Positions 1 through 10,800 of a stretch of DNA of 64,000 bases are shown here, one piece after another. Source of the stretch: Heterostelium multicystogenum (Eukaryota; Evosea; Eumycetozoa; Acytosteliales; Acytosteliaceae). The stretch lies in the NCBI GenBank assembly GCA_003667245.1, contig RCNN01000059.1, forward strand, positions 1 to 64,000, written 5' to 3'. Position 1 is the first letter of the stretch. Each line of letters opens with the position of its first letter. Under the pieces are notes generated by a model. That model saw only the letters and a program-made list of their open reading frames with translations. It searched no databases and was not told the origin of the DNA. The position numbers were made by a program, and so were the translations under genes.

Positions 1-435
1 AAATTTTAAATAATACTTTTACTATAAACTCAATCCACTTTATTTAAACCTAGAACCACCTGTTGACATATCTATCCATTCATGAAAACAATGATCCAAA
101 TCATGATATGAGAAATCTGTATTAAATCCTTCATCAAATTAATTGATAAACTGTAACTAATTTGAATTGAGTTCCACCACTTTTCAGTTCTGTTTGTTGT
201 CCAAAGCTAAACCATCCTAACAAGAATCATCATCCACCAAACTAATTGAACCCTGAGAGCAAAAAACCAATCAATGAGTCCACCTGAATCCTGAATTAAG
301 ACGAATGACCTGAATGTGCTGAACCATTAAGAGCATAGAGCTGAATGATGATCAATCTTGTCAATCCAACAAGAACCATGACCTAACTAGTCATACAAGA
401 GCTTGGATACTTCTTGCCGAGTGCAACTGCGGTAG
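1..435. other. AT-rich flank without a recognised gene
   Basis: No open frame with recognisable similarity was found. The stretch lies downstream (on the minus strand) of the NTPase-like remnant that ends at 436 and may contain its decayed 3' end. Nothing else seen. Confidence 0.4.
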
Positions 436-1985
436 TCAACAGCTTGTTGAATACCATTTGAAGACATCTATCCACTGTGAGTAAATATCGATGATCTGTG
501 AGCGAGAATTTGAGTTTGAGAAGAAATGCCTCTTCTTCCGACGAAATCGATGCTGATGTGAGACACATATCATCCCATTCGATTGGAGATCCCGAAACAT
601 TCCGATCTTGATATTCTTGAACTCGATCAAGTGAATCCTCTGTTTGTCAGTTGTCTGAGATCGATACGTCGTCATTCTATTCATAAGCACACAATCACTT
701 ATCATCGTGGCACTTGGAGGACAGATATCGTTTGTTCTGTTCTCGTCTTTCATTTTGACTACTTTGAACTTATATCCTTTGTTTTCACTTTTCAAGTGAT
801 CGAGAATCGATGACCTTGTGGTCTCTTGAAGTGGTGGAACGATGTCATCGAGTCCATCCCTGACATGAGTGTCTGTATTGCCATAGATCGACGAGTACTT
901 TGGCTCAGGAGTCAAGTCGGTTGTGATGTCGAATACAGATGTGAAATCGGACATTGCAAGAAGTGTGACACCAGTGATGAATGCGATCGTGTTGGTCTTG
1001 TAGCATGCTGACTTGAGTTGACTAAAGTACTCTTTGAAGCTGTTCTCAATCTGCATCATTGTTAGTTGTTGATTCGAGAGGGATGTGGCCAGAGATTGCT
1101 TGACACGAATTGAATTGTTAAGACTGACATCATATTAGTCAATGAGAACGTAAAGTGTGTGACCAGAGTGTAGACCGATCTCTTCAAAGAATCGAAACTC
1201 TCCAAACAGTTGGGTAAAACCCTCGATCTGGATCCTCTCTTCTGTCCTCTTAGATATGAGAAGATGCTGGTAGTCCTCAATGAAAGGCTTGACAGAACCA
1301 TTGACCTTGTTGTTAAAGTCTGTCTCAAAAAACCTGTTTGATTTTTAGTGAGAAATGATGCTAGCCTTGTTTCATTTTGTGTAGTCTTACATCAAAGGTG
1401 GAGTCGGTATTCAAGCCAGAGAAGTCAAGATGAAGTACCATGAACTTGTCATCATATCGGTCGGGTTTCGATAAACAATGTAAAACTGATTCAATAATAG
1501 AACAATTAGCATCATCATTGAAAATAGCTTAAGTTATATAATAGTTACCATAGCAAATGCCTGTTGTGCCATTTCATCACTACATTCACCTAACTGAACA
1601 AGATAGCTTAGAATTCTCGGATCTGGAGTTGTGTGTAGTGGTGGAGCTGTTTAAAAGTGGTTGATGATCGTTGAAAGATGATGTTGGTCAAGATCCCATC
1701 TTCTGTCGAATAGGAAGCATCTTGAGAAGATTCTGCCATAGTTACTCTTGTACAAGAACATTATTATCATGTCTATTATGGCAATATATTTATACTCTGA
1801 CAAGTAGTGCAAGCTTCATTATCTCCGAATAGTAGATTTGTCTTGGTGATACTCCAGACTTGAATTTATCATATCCAATCCTATATTCACTTATCTTGTC
1901 CGTGATGAACTTGACATAGTCACTTTGACTTACAAGTCAATACAATGAGTATCTCGTGTTGAACTGACTTGTGTGCTTGACTTCT
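436..1985 (-). pseudogene. AAA-ATPase-like / Crinkler-type NTPase remnant
   Basis: Minus-strand reading gives pieces of the AAA-ATPase-like (DUF1703-type) P-loop NTPase family that in dictyostelids occurs in Crinkler-like proteins. Visible are a segment with LHLDFSGLN near 1410-1440, a Walker B-like LID.YD at about 1122-1136, and the family signature ITGVTLLAMSDFTSVFDI near 945-1000, followed by a GYKFK block. A late piece reads RIHLIEFKNIKIGMF (about 585-630), resembling the C-terminal nuclease-like part. The Walker B Glu codon is replaced by TAA, no Walker A loop was found, and the pieces near 1500-1985 lie in several frames (a start-like ATG at 1739, another coding-like block at 1800-1985). 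A likely intron donor GTAAGA lies near 1389. I read this as a decayed copy. The family assignment is by motif recognition only; the cellular role in amoebae is unknown. Confidence 0.6.
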
Positions 1986-2405
1986 AAAGGTTAATAACCA
2001 AATTAACTCTTAGTTATCTTTTAAAACAAATTAATAACAACTCTTATAACTATATTTCTTCGATGTTAATCTTACTTAGTCGTTTATAGGTTGTAGTAAT
2101 TAATCACAAATGCCTAGATACTTTGTCAAACGTTGATACTACAATAAATATACTAAGTTGAGTGAGTTGTTATTGGGAATGTTACATTATAAATAATTGA
2201 ATCTACACAAGTATTGCTATAACCAAGTAATAACTGATTATCTTTATATCAATTGATAATAGCAATACTTGTTAGTGGAAAAACAATGAAAAGTGTGTGA
2301 AAAAAGTAAAAAAATGAAATTATTTGTGGGGTGAAATGCTTGTTGATCTAAAAATACAAAGATTAAATACAAGATTGATCTGGTGATCTACAAAACAGTG
2401 TGTGA
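1986..2405. other. AT-rich spacer
   Basis: No gene seen. It contains the 14-bp inverted repeat listed separately at 2207-2272 and a pair of A-rich runs just before the ATG at 2413. Confidence 0.4.
2207..2272. repeat. Perfect 14-bp inverted repeat
   Basis: The arm acaagtattgctat (2207-2220) is exactly complementary to atagcaatacttgt (2259-2272), with a 38-nt loop. It stands about 130 bp upstream of a hairpin-rich open frame and may belong to the same element. No flanking target-site duplication was recognised. Confidence 0.75.
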
Positions 2406-2816
2406 GTGGGTGATGCAAAGATTAGAAAATTGATGGACTCTCTTAGCCACCATGAACATCAAGTTTGGCAAACTTTGATGTTCATGGAGTTTCCCGGTGC
2501 CAACCACGCGGAGGTGGAGTCCGACTGGCACCACAGTGGCTTACACATTCTCGCCTCCAAAGACCAAGAGCATCTTTGTGAGTGTGTAACCATAAGAATC
2601 CAAGTCCCACTTGATTCTTATGTCAAGGTCGAAGATGTATATGAGCCGAGGTATCAAAGGAAACTGTCTCAACTAAATGCCGATTTAATGAGTACATATT
2701 CATCTTTCCATCACAGTCTAACCTCCCCTCCTGCAACTCAAGGATCACAAGTTAGACCAATTCCCAGTGATGTGGTGTTTGTCAAAGTTTGTTATGACAA
2801 ACACAAACAAGAATGA
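2406..2816 (+). CDS. Hypothetical protein, unusually structured reading frame
   Basis: The open frame gives about 134-136 residues. The first codon at 2406 is GTG; the first ATG in frame is at 2412-2414 or nearby, so the start is uncertain. I do not recognise the family. The composition is normal for a soluble protein (mixed charged and hydrophobic residues, no membrane segment, no low-complexity tract), and it is more GC-rich than its surroundings. Past the stop, other frames carry protein-like stretches (for example around 2840-2990), so the gene may be longer and interrupted. The frame is riddled with near-perfect short-loop inverted repeats (see 2451-3072), which is odd for a coding sequence and could mean a structured RNA or element rather than a conventional gene. 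Confidence 0.35.
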   Translation: MGDAKIRKLMDSLSHHEHQVWQTLMFMEFPGANHAEVESDWHHSGLHILASKDQEHLCECVTIRIQVPLDSYVKVEDVYEPRYQRKLSQLNADLMSTYSSFHHSLTSPPATQGSQVRPIPSDVVFVKVCYDKHKQE

Positions 2817-3072
2817 ATAGTATATTTCCAGGTTCCTGATCCTCCTACGCCGAGACATGATCGATCGATTTAGAATCAATCATCATGTGACTCTACATCC
2901 ACAATCAATTTGAACAGCTCGCCTCCATTCAAAATCGATTGTTGACCTTAGCCACGACGGCCAGTAGTTTCTCTTTCGAGAAAATGAGATAGTCTCAAGT
3001 TCCCAACTCTATTGACTATCTCATTTGAGCAACATTATTCCTTAGTCACAGCTGTCGGAACCAATGTTGCTC
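2451..3072. repeat. Cluster of short-loop hairpins
   Basis: Inverted repeats read directly: 2451-2466 with 2470-2486 (3-nt loop, one bulge); 2496-2502 with 2526-2532; 2591-2605 with 2609-2622 (3-nt loop, one bulge); 2716-2722 with 2751-2757; 2775-2784 with 2795-2804; 2855-2870 with 2874-2888 (3-nt loop, one bulge and one mismatch); 2902-2914 with 2928-2941 (imperfect); 2982-2994 with 3014-3026 (13 bp perfect); 3027-3036 with 3063-3072 (10 bp perfect), directly abutting the previous one. Function unknown. It could be a structured RNA, a mobile-element end, or quasi-palindromes made by template switching. Confidence 0.7.
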
Positions 3073-3408
3073 AATCTGCTGGACCGATTTCCCTTGGAGT
3101 TAATTTTGGAGAAAGAGAAGAAGAAAAGAAGAAAAGAAAAATCTATTAATAGATACCTACCGAAACCGTCCAACCAACCACTATTCAAATTTAATATACT
3201 TCTATACATACTTACAGATACTTACAATTATACTGATAATAATACAAAATTGTATTAAAAAGCCACTTTCAACAATAAGATTCTCACAATCATTGACCTC
3301 TGTAGACTCTGGTGGACTCCGATGTTACTCTATGACTTTTAAACTGCTGTTTGGCCTATGTTCATAAGAGATTAATTAATATATATACTATAGATTTGTT
3401 ATTTAAAT
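3073..3408. other. Spacer without a recognised gene
   Basis: Purine-rich run near 3112-3140, a 12-bp palindrome tctattaataga at about 3142-3153, then AT-rich sequence. A short open frame at 3064-3258 has no protein-like composition. Nothing else seen. Confidence 0.4.
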
Positions 3409-4446
3409 TTATAATACTTTTGATGAAATGGTGTCTTGGACAAATCTATTGTCGATGGTTGGTACATCTAAGATTCTTTTGTTGACTCTTGCCAAAGTAG
3501 TTTCTAATCTATCCATAGGTAAACTAGGTTTATGTTTCTTGCCCTATACAAATAACAGATATATTAATTAACAATTTAGAATTATTTTAAGACTCTCTAT
3601 TACCATTGATGATATGGTGTCTTGGACAAATCTGTTTTTGATGGTTGGTACAACTAACGTTCTTTTGGTCACTCTTTCCAGAGGCTTCTTTTCTTGATCC
3701 AAAGATTTAATCCTAGGTTGTTTTTTGGCCTTTTTAAACTTCCAATTAATATTATTTAAGTATTGTATTATAATATACATACACCAGATGAAATTGTATG
3801 ATTTATGAATCTATTGTTGATGGATGGTACCTTTAACGTTCTTTTAGTAACTCTTTCCAGAGGCTTATTTTCTTGATCCAAATCTTCACTTGGAATCTGC
3901 TTGGCCTGTATTTATCTAATTAATAAATAATTATTGATATTAATAATCTACATACGTTTGATGAAACTGTAGGATTCATAAATATTTTGTTGATGCTTGG
4001 TACAGCTAACTCTCTATGGGCAACTCTTTCCAGAGGTTTATTTCCTTGATCCAAACCTTTTTTTGGAATCTGTTTGGCCTTTAAATATTAATTAATAATT
4101 TATATTAATAATTAAATAGTATTTTCATTTAACATACCAGTGATGAAACTGTTGGATTTATATAATGTTCCATAATGTTTGGAGCATATATCTTTCTTCT
4201 AATTACATTTGGCAACTTGACTGTAGCAATTGGTGTACTATTATTACTATTCTTTGCCATTGAAGATTCTGTTGGCATCATGAAATGTCTATCCTTTTGT
4301 TGAAGTGGCAGTTGTTGTGGTTGATTCACTTTGGCTATATGTGAAAAATCTACATTCTCTATATTTGTAATACTAGAGTTGTATCTTGACTCTTGGAGTC
4401 CTATGCTTTTGCTATAATATTTGTGTATATTTAAATAATTATTCAT
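3409..4446 (-). CDS. Protein encoded by tandemly duplicated exons
   Basis: A minus-strand gene of five exons. Exon 1 (4446 to about 4137) encodes a Ser/Asn/Gln-rich N-terminus ending in NPTVSS. Four further exons (about 4079-3957, 3904-3785, 3731-3605, 3544-3409) each encode a version of one unit of about 41-43 residues with the pattern KPLERV..R.L.VPSIN..F...T.SS. Introns are about 45-60 bp, with donors such as GTATGT and GTAATA and AG acceptors. The phases I could join keep the frame, and the last exon ends in TAA at 3409-3411. Total is about 270 residues. No signal peptide, membrane segment or known domain was recognised. The repeated exon-intron unit of about 175 bp shows growth by exon duplication. 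Function unknown. Confidence 0.7.
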
Positions 4447-4597
4447 ATTTGTTATTATTGTAAAAATGATTGATAATTAAATGAGTAAATATTGATAATC
4501 TAAAATTAATTAATTAACTGTAGATAATAAAAGATATTATTAAATAATTTGTTAAATTCTATCTTAAAACTAAAATGAGTATAGTTTAGAGTTTATA

Positions 4598-4890
4598 TAT
4601 CAAAGAAGGTTGTAATTTTTAATTCAAATTCAAATTGGATAACCGTTATAATATTTAAACATCAAGTATATTTTATCATGATGAAGTTGTTGTTGAATTC
4701 GGTAATAGTTTTAGCATTGTTATATTTGAAACATATTCCAATCAGAGACATTGGTATTTTATTATAATGAAATTAAACATATGAATTTTTATTTGCATAT
4801 ATCCCATTATCATCACAATCGGCAGCTGATATGATAGTTGTGAAATGGAATGAGAAATGTCCATAGTAGGTTGGTATTGATAACAAATAC
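4598..4890. repeat. Duplicated block, copy A
   Basis: The stretch beginning tcaaagaaggttgtaatttt and the part around 4797-4875 recur almost unchanged at 6676-6920. The two copies differ by small indels and substitutions; copy A has an extra segment near 4660-4720. The end overlaps the 3' end of a Crinkler-like remnant, so the duplication probably carried the downstream flank of that gene. Confidence 0.75.
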
Positions 4891-5843
4891 ATCAGTGGCT
4901 GCCATCCAAACTTCTCGAAGATCTCTGATCAAGATCGCAAATGTGATTGTATCCAAGCGACAATGTTCGAACTTGAGAGAGAATCTTTGATTCAAAATGA
5001 TCCAGAACCAAGACCCTTGGACCAATCGAATGTACATTCGATTCGCAATAGTCAAAGTAAATAGTACATCTTCAGGACAGTGGAGACCAGCATACTAACC
5101 AAGGACTTTGAATCGAATTGGTACACCTCAGTACCATATACGATCCTCTTGGTTGGAGTCTCTATGAATTGCTACAGGATGCGTGACGAACTCGAGAGTT
5201 TGGAAGGGGTGACAGGAATTTTGATCAGCTGCTCTAGATTGTGAGGATGGAATATCGGGTTCACTAGTTTTGGAGACGAAGCAGAGTCATCAGTAGTTGG
5301 CAGCGAGTACACTCTCCAATATCTTTAGGTTGAAACTATCCCAAAGACATGATTATGACCGTAGAGATTTCACAACCGTTGCATATAGTCGTTTATCGGG
5401 CCATGGACTGTCGGGTTTGTCATGATCTTCATTCCTGGCTTCTTGATCTTCACAACTCCGATTGGCAATCCGAGTTGTAATACAATGATCCAGATGTCAG
5501 GGCGAAGACCTATGATACCAAGCTCGTTGAAGAAATTGAGCTCGTTCTTCAGACCAGCAATGTCAAACACCCTGTGAAAATAGCATAACAAAATAATGGA
5601 TATCAGACTCTGTTCCCCATTCAAGTGAGCCATTCTTTGTTTCGTTCCAAATGGAGGATGATGAGTTAATCCGACGATCCTTGAACTGAATGGGTTTGAA
5701 TTGTCTTTCGATAAAAGTAGTTGCTTGATGTGAGGATGATGCCGACACTGAAGTGGATCCACACTGTTCACGCAGAGGAGGGAGACCCAATGTGGAGATG
5801 ATGACGGCTGATTGATAAAAAAAGATATGTTAAGTGATGTCAA
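4813..5843 (-). pseudogene. Crinkler-like nuclease/kinase-type remnant
   Basis: The minus strand shows an N-terminal stretch with CGSTSVSASSSHQATTFIER (5760 downward), then FFNELGIIGLRPDIWIIVLQ followed by GLPIGVVKIKKPG at about 5430-5545. The RPD...GIPIGVVEVKKP arrangement is the PD-(D/E)XK core typical of Crinkler-type nuclease domains; here the catalytic Glu position reads Lys (VVKIKK). Further down (5055-4813) are MYIRLVQGSWFWIILNQRFS and LDTITFAILIRDLREV, resembling the following kinase-like portion of these proteins. The parts lie in different frames with stops between, so I call a pseudogene. Family naming is from recalled motifs, not a search. Confidence 0.5.
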
Positions 5844-5940
5844 TATACCGTCGTTAAGAATTCACCCTAAATCATTGTGAACAATTTCAAAATTAAATAA
5901 ATTACACCTTTCATAATTATTTTACAATACATATACATTA

Positions 5941-6602
5941 ATGATGGCTTATAAAATTAATATTCACTATCAAGTAATTATAGTTAAATTTAATAACATA
6001 CAGGAGGGAAGTACTTATATAGATCTACGAAATCGAATAATACAGGAGATCCTTCCACATCATCTTGCAAACTCTGTTTTTGAGTTCCGCAATAGTCCTG
6101 AGGTCGATGATGCACATCCTCCACTAGATCCAAATGCTTTTATCCAAAATGAAGAACATATCTATATAAGAGAGCCACCTGGTAAGTAATATAAGAGAGG
6201 AACTTTTTAAAATCATATTAATTTCCAAACGATAATATTTAGTGAGAGTATTTTGGAGAGATGGTGATATACAGCCTGTAAAAGAATTCGATCAAGGAGT
6301 TTCTTTGGAAATTATAAAAGAGAGTTTGAACATTATTAGAGGAAATTTAAGAAGAAAAAACAATCTTCATGGACAAACTGTAATATCTCCATATGTATCA
6401 GGAGATTACACATTAGTAGATATAAAGAAAGATGTAAGATATTTAATTATAAAATATTTTCAAATTGTATTAATTTTATTTATTAAAAGTCAATTTTTAG
6501 TTAAAATGGATTTTTAGAATACTTCTAAGTTTCAGTCCAATCGTAACCTATCTAACATGTGATGTATCAATTGCAGCTTCTTTAGATTTATCAATAGTTT
6601 AA
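5941..6602 (+). CDS. Small protein with ubiquitin-like/Crinkler-type header
   Basis: Three exons join in frame: 5941 to about 6180, then GTG-phase exon from 6241 to about 6435 (intron GTAAGT...TTTAG), then an exon from about 6504 to the TAA at 6600-6602 (intron GTAAGA...TTTTTAG). The product is about 165-170 residues. The first 80 residues have the alternating beta/helix pattern of a ubiquitin-like header (a helix around DLRNRIIQEILPHHL, then an acidic loop and strand EEHIYIREPP). The middle has VRVFWRDGD and the C-terminus a hydrophobic segment around LKWIFRILLSFSPIVTYL that could be membrane-associated. It lies among Crinkler-like remnants and may be a shortened relative. Function unknown. 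Confidence 0.45.
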
Positions 6603-6675
6603 AATAAACACTAATTTCATCTTTCTGTTTTTTTATCAATAAACATATTAATTAATATTATTACATTAAATTACT

Positions 6676-6930
6676 TATTTATCAAAGAAGGTTGTAATTT
6701 TTAATTCAAATTCAAATTTGATAACCGTTATAATATTTAAAACATATTCCAAGCTGAGAACATTGGTATTTTATTAAAATGAAATTCAAACTATTGAAAC
6801 ATACAAATTTTTATTAAAAATATATATTTCTTTGCACATATCCAATTATCACCACAATCGGAAGTTGATATGATCGTTGTGAAATGGAATGAGAAATGTC
6901 CATAGTCTGTTGGTGTTGATAGCTGAATAT
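6676..6930. repeat. Duplicated block, copy B
   Basis: Second copy of the block at 4598-4890. It contains the same ggttgtaatttttaattcaa segment and the same gatatgatngttgtgaaatg segment at about 6868-6890. The homology decays just past 6920, where the two neighbouring gene remnants diverge. Confidence 0.75.
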
Positions 6931-7002
6931 CATTAGACCTGTCCATGAATCATATCATTGATACCGTTGTTGAAGAATGTCATATTGAAACCAATGATTG
7001 TT

Positions 7003-7690
7003 TTAGTTATAAACTCTTCGAATTTCACTCATTGTGAGATCCAATTGATGTTCTTCAGTTGTCGCACAAATGTCAAGTAAAGAGTCATTAATGTCATTGA
7101 TCACCAAGTTGATTGCTCTAATCAAACATAAAGGCATAGATTGTGAACTGTCCAGAATTTCTTTTGATTTGCCTAAGAAAGAGTATTCCAGTTGATTCAA
7201 TTTGACCAATTCAATATTGTGTCTCTACTAACGATAGTACCAGAGAGAGAATAGATAATCATTTGACTGAGTCCAGCCAGTGAACCTTTAAATACCTGAT
7301 TCCAGATCTCGATATCCAAAGTGAGATTATACTACCTGCAATATATAGTTAGAAAGGGACAGTGAAACCCTAGCCATGTTAGTACTAACAAACCAAATGA
7401 AATTAACCAGGTCCTTGATCAACTTGACTCAGATTTGCAACTTCTCAGGAGTCAAATTGTATTGTCACTGTATGAACTAATTTACCATTGCTATATTGGA
7501 ACAGTCGCCGAATGTAGAGCAATTGTTGTATAAACTATATCATAGACGAAAATTGCTGGCTGAGTGTGTGCCAGATGATCGAGAGCTGTTTAAACAGTTG
7601 CAGTTGGTAAAGCTCTCCATCTTCTGTAGAATGGGAAGCATCGAAATTCTGTCATAGTTACTCTGATAACCTTGATCATTGATAAAAGAA
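7003..7690 (-). pseudogene. Second Crinkler-family remnant
   Basis: Fragments only. A frame at 7209-7003 reads NDSLLDICATTEEHQLDLT and is coding-like. At about 7614-7690 the minus strand encodes a DASHSTEDGEL block matching the SYSTEDG block in the remnant at 436-1985, showing these belong to one family. Frames in between are broken by stops. It sits directly upstream of duplicated block B, mirroring the arrangement of block A with the remnant at 4813-5843. No intact domain remains. Confidence 0.45.
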
Positions 7691-7898
7691 CATTAAGAAA
7701 CCCTATAATTAATTTAATTTTAATTAATACCCTACTTTCTACGTTATGATTGATTGAGATCATCATTTGATGACATACTTGAAATGGAGTGTTTATTGAT
7801 ATCCATTAACAAACTCTGCACCTCAATATTTTGTCATGAACAATGAATATAGCTTTGAATAAAAAATGAAATTGGAGGCTCATCAAATTGAAATGTTT

Positions 7899-10800
7899 TT
7901 ATTTTATAAATGTCAATATTTTATCCGATGCTTTCTGGATTGATGGGTGTGGAGAATTTGACTTTAATTGCTCCAAATATTGTATTATGTTTTGGGTTTG
8001 TAAGTATGATACATTCTTGGGTTGTGAAGCTAAAATCAAAATAATTTTGATAGCTGTCATCTGTGGTGCAATTGACACATAATCTAATTTGAGATATTCT
8101 ATCAACAAAGGTACAACAATGTTATCGCTGATGATCAAACTCTGATTGTCCTTATTTGAACCAACCAAAATAGCAACTGCTTCCAATCCTAACATTCTTA
8201 AAGTTTCAAAGCTAGAGTCCAACAATGAAATATACTTTTGCAGAATTCTTTCTCTGTGTGATCCATTATTAATAAGATCCTGTGTGTATCCTGTTGAAAA
8301 ATAAACAAAGTGTTGGTAAGTCAAGGAAGATTGTAATGCTAATGAACTTACTTGATGACAGAATTCTGGATAGAGCAGAGGCCACCCTAAGATCAAAACC
8401 ATCGTTGGTAGAGTTTACAAACATATCTACTAATATCTCAGCACCACCCATTTTGATTAATTCATCCTGTGCTTCATTGGATTCAAGCAACATTGTTAAA
8501 CACCATACGATTTGGAGACGAATCAATTCATTTTGGTTGGATATTTGACGAATCAAAATGGGAATGCCACCTTTTGAAACTATATCCTTTACGTTTACTT
8601 CTTTATGAGCCAAAGTCTGTAACACACGGATAGTTGCGAATTTAATATTCTCTGATTTCTCTTGAATCAACTGTAAAATTGTATTTACACCCAATTGATT
8701 TCTAAACTGATTGCTCAAGTCCTCTATATCATCATAATAGTTCAACCTGTTAGAATACATGAAACCGAAAATATAGCGCTTGTACTTACCATCTGCTAAT
8801 ATACAATTTAAAGATCTGAGAGTTACCAATAAAATATCTTCAAATTTACATGAAAGAAGATCGAAAATGACTGGATAGACATTGAGAGTAAGCAGAGAAG
8901 GATAGTTGGAGTCACTCTTGGAAAGAGATTCAATTGCATTTGCAGCTTTTGTGAGATTAGAGAATGTTGGAGAAGATATTAAATCGCGACACAATGTCAA
9001 GATTTTCTGTATCTTTTCTTTTCGGTCGAGATCAACGACGGTAACACCAGGCGAAACATAGTTGGGTGAGTTTGGAGGTATTTCTGGTGATTCATTATTG
9101 TTTGGCGAGAGCGATGTTTGTTGTTGATCACTTGGCTTTTGGTATCGTTGAAGAGTGTGCAGTGGTTGACGAAGCACTTTCAATATGGTCTGGAAAGATG
9201 GTCTGGCAGCAGGATCTATTGAGAGACATAATCGAATCAACTTGTCGATAGTGAATGGACAGTTGGCAGGTGATGGACGTACATAGTGAGAGTATCCATT
9301 GACAACATTGCACTTTAGGTCTTTTAGTTTGGTTTCACGTGAGAACATCTCCCACATCAATACACCAAAACTGTATACGTCTACTTTCGTATCGTATCCT
9401 CCAGCACCACCATTCAATACATGGAATAACTCTGGTGCCAAGTATTGTGAATGTAAGACTTGGTTATTAATTGGGTTCATATATTTCTTTTTCAAGGTCT
9501 CATCTTTTAATCCAGCGAAACCATAATCCTTAATATAGACTTTCAAATCAGAATTCAACTAAAAGATGGTAGCACACGATTAGTATGGTATATAAGAGTG
9601 ATAAACTAGCGGATAAAAACATACAATAATATTCTTTGGATGTAAACTTCTATGTACGACATTGAATGAATGTAGGAATGAAAGGGCAGATGCAATTTCT
9701 TCTGAAACTCTAATGATAAAGGGTAATTCTGTTTTCTCATCAACACTCTTAAGTATAATATCCAAATTGTTACCAGTTATATATTCAGTAAAGGTATTAA
9801 ATGTCGTTGTCATGGATGCGCCCATTAAAGATAAAATATTGGGATGCTTAATTGAACTGTTGAGTGAGTGAGAATCCGATTAGTCACCAATTTCTAGTTA
9901 TATTAATATATCTATTATTATTAAAGTGGACCTACATTAAAGTTTCAATTTCATTGAATAATATTGGAGTGGACTGTGGTGTAATGAAATTCCATTGTTT
10001 ACCAACGATACGTTTTTCCTTGTAAATTCCAGCACGTGCAGTCATTCCATGATTTCCATAACCAATGATCTCCTTGGCATTGAGCTCTTGCTTGATGTAC
10101 CATGATCGTTCAGTTATAGAGGCAGTTGGTGATGCTGTATACTTTTCTTCAATATCACCATCGCAAAGAATACGTTGAACGAGATCTTCATCTGCCGATT
10201 GCTGTTTCTGTAGCGTTTGGTTGTTACGAATGTCATCAGGTGCCAAGGTATAGTGTTGTTGTGACAAATACATAGTCTTTGGCTGGACTTCATTATCATG
10301 AGTGGCAAACTTTAGCTTTTGATTTTGATCTTTGAACAATGCTATCATATCATCTAGCAATCTATCGTTAACTTTGCTGTTATTATTGTGGAGAGAATTG
10401 GCAGTGAGTGGAGATGCTGAGAGGGTTGCAATGGGTGTTGGTGGTTTTGGTGTTGCCATTGCAATATCGACTGGAGCATTAAGCTTGGCTGCTGGTCTAA
10501 TTGATCCAGTTCCAGATGTAATATTGTATGGAATTGATGCCTTAGAGATGCTTGATGTTCCAGATGTGACAACAGGTTGTGCTTTCTCATCGAGGATACC
10601 AAAAGAATTGATCATCTGGTCGAGTGTGTCGGCAACATCAATAGCCTCACGAGTTAAAGTAGATACTTTTTCATTGCTATTTCTGTTCTTTGTTTGAGAT
10701 TGATTTAATGGTGTGCCAGTGCTCTTTGCTGTAGTTGCTGTTACTTCTGGCTTGGACGGTGAACTTTCAGTTGAATTGGAAGTTGGCAAATGTATCTGCT

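Noticed and set aside
3064..3258. Short plus-strand frame (MLLNLLDRFPLEL...)
   Set aside because: Purine-rich then AT-rich DNA with no protein-like pattern; its start overlaps the last hairpin.
5973..6003. 30-bp GTAATT...ACAG stretch resembling an intron in the small gene at 5941
   Set aside because: Shorter than workable dictyostelid introns and a multiple of three with an open frame; treated as coding.
8748..8795. Intron with GTAAGT donor inside the pseudokinase gene
   Set aside because: Removing 43 bp shifts the frame into an immediate stop, while reading through stays open and repeat-like.
10332..10697. Plus-strand frame with hydrophobic stretches
   Set aside because: Antisense of the Ser/Thr/Gln-rich N-terminus of the pseudokinase gene, whose frame is continuous and spliced consistently.
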